A stretch of 64,000 bases of DNA from Haliotis asinina (lineage: Eukaryota > Mollusca > Gastropoda > Lepetellida > Haliotidae). Numbering within the stretch: position 1 is the stretch's first letter; each line of letters begins with the position of its first letter. The stretch spans positions 12,034,969 through 12,098,968 of the forward strand of contig NC_090288.1 of assembly GCF_037392515.1 (NCBI RefSeq). Direction: 5' to 3'. The notes below the pieces were generated by a model that saw only the letters and a list, made by a program, of their open reading frames with translations, had not been told where the DNA came from and searched no databases. The position numbers and the translations under genes were made by a program. This document shows, piece by piece, positions 38,874 to 50,048 of the stretch.

Positions 38874-40399
38874 CTCCCAGTTCCCTAGGGCAGAAACGTG
38901 CTTTTTCTGTATCCACTTTCTGAACTAGATGATATACGATAAATAGCACATGGTAAGTCAAATCTTTGTGTTCAACGCCGTGACATTTTGAAGTTATCGC
39001 TTTGGGATAAATGTACTTTCACTCACTCACTCATCCTCACACACACACACACTATCACTCACTGATTTGAGAACTTAGACATGTATGTGTGTAGCAGTAC
39101 TATTGTGGTTTCCGTGTCTAAACTTGCTAGCGGAGACTAGACCTGGTCGAACTGGCAGTACTTGTACGTCTGATTATGTTCGTATCTAAACACCAGCTGA
39201 CTTTCTTGATCAGGTATTGCAGCCTATATTTATCCTGGAAGTAAAGGGTACCAATCCTGTTCAAGTATCATGCAAGTCACTAATTATTATGTCTATTGCC
39301 TGGATTGAAAATGAGCAGTCAACGAGGAACAAATCCCCTCTTCCAGTCTCATAGCGTGTATAAACACCCACAGGACAAGGGGACGCTTAAACAGCTGACT
39401 GCACAATGGGAGACCACTCTCAGTTATTCACGTCGTGTGTAAGGTATAGTAAGTGAAGTGATCGTAAAATATCCAGTCTTCCTAAACCATTTTTGTAGTC
39501 ATGACTACACGCGATTACAGACTGTGATTTCCATCATAGGAAACGTGTAAAACACTCGACTAGAAGACAGGAACACAGCGGGATAGAGCAAATGACCCCT
39601 CAAAATCTTCCTTTGTAATTAGTTAACTCTTATAGTAACTTCCAGATGTCTCATAAATACATTTACTTCAGCCTCCTCTCCAGCTGTGTTGCTGTCTCCT
39701 AGCAAAGAACTGAGCCAAAGAAGGAAGGAAAACAGACTCATGTGTATACCATTCAGTCTTATTTATTATTTCCATATAATCAGGAAATAGAATGGCAAGT
39801 GCTGAAAAGAAGTCTCCAAATCGAGGCCAAAAGGGAAGCTCAGTCGTCTTATTAGAAGTGAAATAATCTTAGAAATGTCAGCCAAAAGGTATGCCAAAAC
39901 ATACAAGATCGAAACGGGTGTGTCCAAAACTAAATCACAAGGGTGTAGCCAAAAGAGACCCAAAATGGGAAATGGTATACTAGACGAGCACCACAACACA
40001 TCATCTCACACAACACACTCACACCCGATCATACATGCAAAACACACCATCATAAACCATTCACACACACACGAAATAGTACACGGAACAAATTCTTATC
40101 CCAGCCTCTCTTTCTTTCTCGCTCTTTCCTTTTCACTCTCTCTCTCATTCTCTCTCTCTCTCTCTCTTTCTCTCTGTCAAACACACACACACTCGTACAT
40201 ACACACATCAATAACACACACCGTCACACAAAAAACCACTGTCTGTCTCATCTGCATGCAAATACACTAACATGCACATCCACTCACACATCGTGTACTC
40301 TTGCATTTATGCACACACACATCCAGTCACATATACACGTTCACCCTATGCACGCACACACACAGACACACATACACGCACGCACGCTGGATGAGGAAT

Positions 40400-43144
40400 C
40401 TACGAGAATACTCTCCTAAAGAAGGCAGCCACTCTCTTCAGCGCCTTCCTCACGGGATGAATATCCTCCACGAAGCTGTCGTCGTCCTCGTCCTCGTACA
40501 CCCAGTAGTCACTGTCGTCGTCACTTGGGACAGGGTAATAGTCGGCATAGGTGATGGTAACCGGGGCAGGGAGTGTCTCAATGTGGTCAGGGCGGGCCCA
40601 GAACGGGGTGAAAACACGCAGGGGGTCGGGAGAGGGACTCGGGGACGAAGCCAAGGGACGCTACATCGGTGAGTGGGCAGGGTGGGAGAAAGGAGGGTCA
40701 TTGGGTGAGGTTGATAGGAGATTTTTAACGAAACAATATTAAGAAATGTCTGAGTGCATTGCCCCTGGCCATACATTCTATGAGGTACTATCCAATGGCA
40801 AACATGCTGATAGATTGTCAGAAAGAAATGCTAATGTGTGAATGGGAGAGGGGTAGCCGGGGACAGACTTTCAGCACACCATAACAGAGTAAGTAATATA
40901 TAACGTCCCGGGTGTACATGAGACAGCTTCGACAAGGACTAGAGGAGCCAACGTTTCGCCCCAATCTGAAGGTCATGTAGATAAAATACATACACAGTCG
41001 GATTCCTCATCCAGCGACGGCCATAGACTAGCAGCAGGAGTGACGTGATACCGGATCATGTCTTCCCGTGCTGAAAATAACACAAACAACGCATTTACTG
41101 ACACGACAAATATACGTACAGTGGAACTAAGGTGTTTTGGGGGCCGAGGAAACGATAGCGAGAAAACAGAGAGTGTTTGGGGGACACATATAGGCCACGG
41201 ATACGCTTTAGAAGCATTAAAATGGGCATTATAATCAGTTTTCATATATAATCCATCTCGTAGTGTAGCGATTATGCTCCGCATATTGGAAAGGAATGCT
41301 TTAAGAAAAAAATGCACCTAATCCACGCCATAGATCTACTAGAACGTCTATTATCATTTAACAACATCCACCATCGTATGTAAAAACAAAAAAGCCCCAT
41401 TTCACTGATAGAAAAGACATTAAAAACATCAATATTTCTAAATTTCTCCCAAATTGCAAATGGCGGCTACTGGCAACCACACCCTTACCGTCAAACTACG
41501 GCCGCTTGCCGTAATAATGTACGCTTTTAACACTTTAAAATACAACAAAAGCCTCCTTAAATACCTTGAATATGCAGCCGTGTAAACATCTTGTCAGTAG
41601 ATGATCTCAAAACGATGCTGTACTCAACGAAATGCAGAGCGGTAGCGAGCAAGAGCCAAAGTGAATCTGTTGGAAACAGAGGGGACCGTTGGCAACGACA
41701 ACGGTAACTACATGGATACCAAGTCAGAACGAGGCGTCATCAAATGTGTTCGGCAACGTCAAAGAGCCAGCAATAGTTGCATCTCATGGGGTCAAATATC
41801 TGGCGAGTTTAAGGTTTTAAATCAATGAATATATGTTGAAATGCTAGATGTACCATAGTTCACTGAAACGCCGTACGTGTTAGATGTTGAAAACACTCTA
41901 TCAGCTCGGTGAAATTCATGTAAAGATTAGTATGAAGAAGGAAGGTAAAGTATTCGTTGTCAGTCAGAAAAATACAAGTCCTCCTATTCCCTTTTCGCTA
42001 ATTCACATGTTTCTATCTCCGACAGAGAAGTTGAAGTCTGCACGCCTGTAGTGCCAGTAATAATATAGTAATGGTCACGTATACTTCACGATGAAAGACA
42101 TCTGCGCAAAGGTGAAATACGGAGGACCTAATTCCTTGACTGGGACCATTTCTTGTCGTGGACAGTGGATTTATTGACGGCTGAAGGCAAACGACAGAAG
42201 AAAAGGAAGCAGATCCTGCTTTGAAGGCCGTTGTCATGGTTCCCGTCGGTGATAAAAAGAAGTGCATGTTGTGTTTATTTGGACCCCGAGTATTAACTGG
42301 CAAACTGGTGAATGTCGGTAGTTGCTGACAATGTATAGTCATCTGACGTGGGGAGCGTCTTGTGGTGTGCAGTTCATGGTGTATGTTTCAGCATGGTGGT
42401 AGCTGCACTAACTGCTGCGGAAAGACAAGCGCCGCACTTCGCCTCGGACATAGCTGGCCGATAAATGCGCGCTAATAAGGTTACAAGAGTGGTCTCCCTT
42501 TAAGCATAGGCCGCAAGCAAGCTGGGTACGAGAGACTGGTCCACTCATACCTCCCAAAATACACAATAAATGGAATCAATGGACCTGCTTGTACGGTTAC
42601 ATAGTCTATTGAGTACCCGAATCCATTGAGAAATTAACGCTACCTCTACAAAATATTCCCCCAATATCCCCGTTCATGTGAAAGCCAAGGCAAGGTCCGT
42701 TCGTCTAATTGTAAGCCAAAGTGTTAGCTGCACTGCTCGTAAAGATGGAAATGTTCTGACAGTCACCACGGGTTGTCTGTGCATGTATTTGTTCAGTGAA
42801 CCTGATCTGCTTTCTGGCCAAGGCCTGATGAAATCTCCAGGGTCACCACACACGAAGACAATGAGTGAGTTAGTGAGTTTAGTTTTACGCCGCTTTTAGC
42901 ACTATTCCAGTAATATCAAGTCGTGGGACTCCAGAGATGAGCTTCACACATTGTACTTACCTGGGGGAAGATACTGAAAAGCCTCAAGTTGACTTTGTGC
43001 TTCCTTATATTTGAGACAAACTAGGATATAGGTTGACCGTGTAATAATGACGACGATAATCATAATGATAAGAACAACAATGGTGCACGTGTATAGCATG
43101 ATAACTCTTATGTTGCTAATATAAGCAAGAATCGTGATGACCAT
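40400..43144 (-). CDS. Array gene copy 10, open (core type)
   Basis: Exons: A 43144-42961, B 41070-40994, C 40660-40400. The predicted protein is identical to copy 5, with intact splice sites. Confidence 0.6.
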
Positions 43145-44670
43145 CTCCCAGTTCCCTAGGGCAGAAACGTGCTTTTTCTGTATCCACTTTCTGAACTAGA
43201 TGATATACGATAAATAGCACATGGTAAGTCAAATCTTTGTGTTCAACGCCGTGACATTTTGAAGTTATCGCTTTGGGATAAATGTACTTTCACTCACTCA
43301 CTCATCCTCACACACACACACACTATCACTCACTGATTTGAGAACTTAGACATGTATGTGTGTAGCAGTACTATTGTGGTTTCCGTGTCTAAACTTGCTA
43401 GCGGAGACTAGACCTGGTCGAACTGGCAGTACTTGTACGTCTGATTATGTTCGTATCTAAACACCAGCTGACTTTCTTGATCAGGTATTGCAGCCTATAT
43501 TTATCCTGGAAGTAAAGGGTACCAATCCTGTTCAAGTATCATGCAAGTCACTAATTATTATGTCTATTGCCTGGATTGAAAATGAGCAGTCAACGAGGAA
43601 CAAATCCCCTCTTCCAGTCTCATAGCGTGTATAAACACCCACAGGACAAGGGGACGCTTAAACAGCTGACTGCACAATGGGAGACCACTCTCAGTTATTC
43701 ACGTCGTGTGTAAGGTATAGTAAGTGAAGTGATCGTAAAATATCCAGTCTTCCTAAACCATTTTTGTAGTCATGACTACACGCGATTACAGACTGTGATT
43801 TCCATCATAGGAAACGTGTAAAACACTCGACTAGAAGACAGGAACACAGCGGGATAGAGCAAATGACCCCTCAAAATCTTCCTTTGTAATTAGTTAACTC
43901 TTATAGTAACTTCCAGATGTCTCATAAATACATTTACTTCAGCCTCCTCTCCAGCTGTGTTGCTGTCTCCTAGCAAAGAACTGAGCCAAAGAAGGAAGGA
44001 AAACAGACTCATGTGTATACCATTCAGTCTTATTTATTATTTCCATATAATCAGGAAATAGAATGGCAAGTGCTGAAAAGAAGTCTCCAAATCGAGGCCA
44101 AAAGGGAAGCTCAGTCGTCTTATTAGAAGTGAAATAATCTTAGAAATGTCAGCCAAAAGGTATGCCAAAACATACAAGATCGAAACGGGTGTGTCCAAAA
44201 CTAAATCACAAGGGTGTAGCCAAAAGAGACCCAAAATGGGAAATGGTATACTAGACGAGCACCACAACACATCATCTCACACAACACACTCACACCCGAT
44301 CATACATGCAAAACACACCATCATAAACCATTCACACACACACGAAATAGTACACGGAACAAATTCTTATCCCAGCCTCTCTTTCTTTCTCGCTCTTTCC
44401 TTTTCACTCTCTCTCTCATTCTCTCTCTCTCTCTCTCTTTCTCTCTGTCAAACACACACACACTCGTACATACACACATCAATAACACACACCGTCACAC
44501 AAAAAACCACTGTCTGTCTCATCTGCATGCAAATACACTAACATGCACACCCACTCACACATCGTGTACTCTTGCATTTATGCACACACACATCCAGTCA
44601 CATATACACGTTCACCCTATGCACGCACACACACAGACACACATACACGCACGCACGCTGGATGAGGAAT

Positions 44671-47415
44671 CTACGAGAATACTCTCCTAAAGAAGGCAGC
44701 CACTCTCTTCAGCGCCTTCCTCACGGGATGAATATCCTCCACGAAGCTGTCGTCGTCCTCGTCCTCGTACACCCAGTAGTCACTGTCGTCGTCACTTGGG
44801 ACAGGGTAATAGTCGGCATAGGTGATGGTAACCGGGGCAGGGAGTGTCTCAATGTGGTCAGGGCGGGCCCAGAACGGGGTGAAAACACGCAGGGGGTCGG
44901 GAGAGGGACTCGGGGACGAAGCCAAGGGACGCTACATCGGTGAGTGGGCAGGGTGGGAGAAAGGAGGGTCATTGGGTGAGGTTGATAGGAGATTTTTAAC
45001 GAAACAATATTAAGAAATGTCTGAGTGCATTGCCCCTGGCCATACATTCTATGAGGTACTATCCAATGGCAAACATGCTGATAGATTGTCAGAAAGAAAT
45101 GCTAATGTGTGAATGGGAGAGGGGTAGCCGGGGACAGACTTTCAGCACACCATAACAGAGTAAGTAATATATAACGTCCCGGGTGTACATGAGACAGCTT
45201 CGACAAGGACTAGAGGAGCCAGCGTTTCGCCCCAATCTGAAGGTCATGTAGATAAAATACATACACAGTCGGATTCCTCATCCAGCGACGGCCATAGACT
45301 AGCAGCAGGAGTGACGTGATACCGGATCATGTCTTCCCGTGCTGAAAATAACACAAACAACGCATTTACTGACACGACAAATATACGTACAGTGGAACTA
45401 AGGTGTTTTGGGGGCCGAGGAAACGATAGCGAGAAAACAGAGAGTGTTTGGGGGACACATATAGGCCACGGATACGCTTTAGAAGCATTAAAATGGGCAT
45501 TATAATCAGTTTTCATATATAATCCATCTCGTAGTGTAGCGATTATGCTCCGCATATTGGAAAGGAATGCTTTAAGAAAAAAATGCACCTAATCCACGCC
45601 ATAGATCTACTAGAACGTCTATTATCATTTAACAACATCCACCATCGTATGTAAAAACAAAAAAGCCCCATTTCACTGATAGAAAAGACATTAAAAACAT
45701 CAATATTTCTAAATTTCTCCCAAATTGCAAATGGCGGCTACTGGCAACCACACCCTTACCGTCAAACTACGGCCGCTTGCCGTAATAATGTACGCTTTTA
45801 ACACTTTAAAATACAACAAAAGCCTCCTTAAATACCTTGAATATGCAGCCGTGTAAACATCTTGTCAGTAGATGATCTCAAAACGATGCTGTACTCAACG
45901 AAATGCAGAGCGGTAGCGAGCAAGAGCCAAAGTGAATCTGTTGGAAACAGAGGGGACCGTTGGCAACGACAACGGTAACTACATGGATACCAAGTCAGAA
46001 CGAGGCGTCATCAAATGTGTTCGGCAACGTCAAAGAGCCAGCAATAGTTGCATCTCATGGGGTCAAATATCTGGCGAGTTTAAGGTTTTAAATCAATGAA
46101 TATATGTTGAAATGCTAGATGTACCATAGTTCACTGAAACGCCGTACGTGTTAGATGTTGAAAACACTCTATCAGCTCGGTGAAATTCATGTAAAGATTA
46201 GTATGAAGAAGGAAGGTAAAGTATTCGTTGTCAGTCAGAAAAATACAAGTCCTCCTATTCCCTTTTCGCTAATTCACATGTTTCTATCTCCGACAGAGAA
46301 GTTGAAGTCTGCACGCCTGTAGTGCCAGTAATAATATAGTAATGGTCACGTATACTTCACGATGAAAGACATCTGCGCAAAGGTGAAATACGGAGGACCT
46401 AATTCCTTGACTGGGACCATTTCTTGTCGTGGACAGTGGATTTATTGACGGCTGAAGGCAAACGACAGAAGAAAAGGAAGCAGATCCTGCTTTGAAGGCC
46501 GTTGTCATGGTTCCCGTCGGTGATAAAAAGAAGTGCATGTTGTGTTTATTTGGACCCCGAGTATTAACTGGCAAACTGGTGAATGTCGGTAGTTGCTGAC
46601 AATGTATAGTCATCTGACGTGGGGAGCGTCTTGTGGTGTGCAGTTCATGGTGTATGTTTCAGCATGGTGGTAGCTGCACTAACTGCTGCGGAAAGACAAG
46701 CGCCGCACTTCGCCTCGGACATAGCTGGCCGATAAATGCGCGCTAATAAGGTTACAAGAGTGGTCTCCCTTTATGCATAGGCCGCAAGCAAGCTGGGTAC
46801 GAGAGACTGGTCCACTCATACCTCCCAAAATACACAATAAATGGAATCAATGGACCTGCTTGTACGGTTACATAGTCTATTGAGTACCCGAATCCATTGA
46901 GAAATTAACGCTACCTCTACAAAATATTCCCCCAATATCCCCGTTCATGTGAAAGCCAAGGCAAGGTCCGTTCGTCTAATTGTAAGCCAAAGTGTTAGCT
47001 GCACTGCTCGTAAAGATGGAAATGTTCTGACAGTCACCACGGGTTGTCTGTGCATGTATTTGTTCAGTGAACCTGATCTGCTTTCTGGCCAAGGCCTGAT
47101 GAAATCTCCAGGGTCACCACACACGAAGACAATGAGTGAGTTAGTGAGTTTAGTTTTACGCCGCTTTTAGCACTATTCCAGTAATATCAAGTCGTGGGAC
47201 TCCAGAGATGAGCTTCACACATTGTACTTACCTGGGGGAAGATACTGAAAAGCCTCAAGTTGACTTTGTGCTTCCTTATATTTGAGACAAACTAGGATAT
47301 AGGTTGACCGTGTAATAATGACGACGATAATCATAATGATAAGAACAACAATGGTGCACGTGTATAGCATTATTATTCTTATGTTGCCAATATATGCAAG
47401 AATCGTGATGATCAT
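44671..47415 (-). CDS. Array gene copy 11, open, upstream region displaced by a transposon
   Basis: Exons: A 47415-47232, B 45341-45265, C 44931-44671. Exons B and C are core type. Exon A has private changes (MIITILAYIGNIRIIML) but stays open at full length. A 6-bp insertion upstream places an in-frame TAA directly before the ATG, so here this ATG is the only possible start in the frame. A CACTA transposon begins 400 bp upstream of the ATG (47,815), so any promoter farther away is now separated from the gene by 5.9 kb. Confidence 0.55.
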
Positions 47416-47596
47416 TTAGATCTCCCAGTTCCCTAGGGCAGAAACGTGCTTTTTCTGTATCCACTTTCTGAACTAGATGATAGGTCTATACGATAAATAG
47501 CGCATGCTAAGTGAAATCTTTGTGTTCAACGCCGTCACATTTTGAAGTTATCGCTTTGGGATAAATGTACTCTCACTCACTCACTCACTCACTCAA

Positions 47597-47597
<1 letters not shown>

Positions 47598-47670
<73 letters not shown>
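47598..47670. repeat. Expanded (AC)n microsatellite
   Basis: About 36 AC dinucleotides in the unit that holds the transposon. Other units have only about 5 to 9 AC at the same place, after the CACT repeats. It lies about 145 bp left of the transposon and explains most of the extra length of this unit beyond the transposon itself. Confidence 0.95.
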
Positions 47671-47674
<4 letters not shown>

Positions 47675-47814
47675 TCTATCACTCACTGATTTGTATGTGT
47701 GTAGCAGTATTGTGGTTTCCGTGTCTGAACTTGCTAGCGGAGATTAGATCTGGTCGAACTGGCTGTACGTGTACGTCTGATTATGTCCGTAGCTAAACAC
47801 TATCTGGCTTTCTT

Positions 47815-48199
47815 CACTGTAAAAAATCCTTAAAAATTACAGTTGTTTTTACCCGGTTTTCACCGTTGTTTCACTCATCTGGCCACCGTTATTGACCTTA
47901 CGGCTGATTTGCTGTTAGTATTACAGATCGTCTTGCGGGTTACGGTAGAAGTAACGTAAAGGTGACGTTTCGCATGCCATTATGGGATAGCATCCGGGTA
48001 ACTTCTACCGACGTGACAGGACGTTATTTGCAGCGTGGACCTTTGAAAAAATATCAAAATCGGTTGCATCATCTCTTGCAAAATACAGGTACCGACTTTA
48101 ATCCATGGAATATAATAGAGAGATACGAAAATGTTATGCTCAATGGTTCATTTTCTTGCCATAGTGTCAGTTGTGTCAGTGTTTAGCGATTTTGCTCAA
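47815..48199. other. Left terminal and subterminal region of the transposon
   Basis: No gene start is convincing before 48,200. The sequence is AT-rich at the tip, then has short related motifs around ACGGT/TTACGG (about 47,860-47,990), which may be subterminal transposase-binding repeats of the kind CACTA elements carry. A short open frame upstream of the zinc-finger region has no recognisable similarity. Confidence 0.4.
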
Positions 48200-50048
48200 A
48201 TGGATGTACACAGTTTTCGTTGCAAACAGTGTTGGTTTTCAACAGTTTCTTTGAAGAAGTACACGGATCATTACGTTGTTCACAAGAATGTTGCCAATAT
48301 TTCATTTCCATGCGGGATTGATAACTGTTTCCGTTCCCTTTCCACATATACGTCCTTTAAATCACACATAATTAGAGATCACAAAAATCAAGATTTAAGA
48401 CCCTCAGCAATTCACATCCCAGTATTTAAGTATCGCCAATGCAATGTCTGTATGTGTGATGTTGTCCTTGATTGTGAAACAGATCTTATAGCCCACTTGA
48501 AGTCGCACATTCGCCAGAAAGAGAAAGTGAACTGTCCTATTGATGTGTGTAATTCCCAATATTGTAAATGTATCCTCATTTTCTTCCCACTTGTCAAGAA
48601 AACACAAATATTCATGTGTGCAGACACGAATTACGGATGAGGCTGTTAACATAGACAAAAACATTAGTGAGGACTGTAAATCAAATGAAATGGGAGACAG
48701 TCAAAATCCTGATGGCAGCATTGATGATCATAGGAAAGCATCTAACTTTAGGTGCCAGTGAAAACCTTGAACATGATACTGAAACTGCATCACAATCCCA
48801 ACGATCGCTTGCAGTGTTTTACATGAAACTTGAAAATATTTGTTACTACAATCTGTCATCGAGGACATTATATCATAGTTTCAGGATCTTCACAGTTTTA
48901 GTCAGTGTGTATCAGAGAGTAAAATGGGGGATATATTAAAGACATACTCCACTTCAGAGGAAGTCATTGATGACATTAAGGAAGAATTTTACAAATCAGA
49001 TTTATTTTCTGCCTGTAACCAGGGGCCACTTAGGAATAAATACACGAGAAAAAACTTTGCTTATGTCCCACCTAGAGATAGGTACTTGGGATATGACCTT
49101 AAAGGCATAAGACATTCATTTCAGTATGTCCCAATAAAGGAAATTTTAAGAATGATGTACAGTCATTATCCTTCATTCTTTAACTTTCCTCAGGCACGAT
49201 ATCAGGACATGTCAAACAAAGTATACAGTGATGTTCATCAGGGATATGTTTATCAGAAAATGTTCTCTTCCAAAACAGTGATCACACTTTTCAAATTGTT
49301 TTGTACTAAGATGAATTGGAGGTTGTGAACCCACTTGGTTCAGGCAAAAAGAAACATAAACTTCTTTGTATGTATTTCACACTTGCAAATTTTGAGCCAC
49401 ATCTTAGATCCAGTATTGATCACATGCAGTTGGTATTCACAAGACTGCATATTTGCATATTTGCTCCACTCATATCAGGCTTAGATCTTGAAATAAAGGG
49501 GATGGATTTCCCCAATGGGAAGAAAATAACAGGTAGTTTGTTCTGCATTGTCGGAGACAATCTGGGATCCCATACGGTAAGAGGTTTCATTGAAAGTTTT
49601 TCTGGCTCACATTATTGTCGATACTGTTTGGCTTCAAAAGAACAGATACAAGCCTCTGAGGTTCCTCTTAGAGGCCTTCAAAGGACAGTAGAAATGCATA
49701 AAGAGCATGTTGGGCAGTTATCTATAGCATCTGATGATGATGTTACTGTGGCAAGACATGATCTTGGCGTGCAGACAGAATCTGTGTTTAACAGTTTCAG
49801 ATACTATCATGTCTGTTCACCTGGTCTTCTGCCCTGTTTAGGACATGATTTGTTTGAGGGTGTTGTCGCATTTGATATGAAACTCATGATAAATTATTCT
49901 GTGCAGAACAAAAAGTGGTTTTCATTTGATCAAATGAACAAATGCATAGAAAAGTTTCAAGTGTTCAAGGAAATTACAAAATTACAACACATTTGTGAAC
50001 AGAAATTACAATTTGAACAGAAATTGTTCAAACCTTTGTCTGTCACAG
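48200..50048 (+). pseudogene. Broken CACTA/EnSpm-type transposase with N-terminal C2H2 zinc fingers
   Basis: The frame likely begins MDVHSFRCKQCWFSTVSLKK at 48,200. Two C2H2 units follow (CKQC with HYVVH; CGIDNC with HIIRDH), then a third whose end, SSFSSHLSRKHK, lies in another frame near 48,600. The middle part has LRNKYTRKNFAYVPPRDRYL and RHSFQYVPIKEIL (49,030-49,150). The catalytic half (49,316-49,950) shows EVVNPLGSGKKKHKL, TGSLFCIVGDNLGSHTVRGF, the paired cysteines of HYCRYC, and CLGHDLFEGVVAFDMKL, all matching animal EnSpm transposases from memory. There are frameshifts near 48,570, 48,850 and 49,310 and an in-frame stop near 48,877, so this copy cannot make transposase. The family's C-terminal section is absent after about 49,950. 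Confidence 0.8.

Noticed and set aside
47542-47796. His/Thr repeat frames
   Set aside because: They are direct translation of the expanded AC microsatellite.
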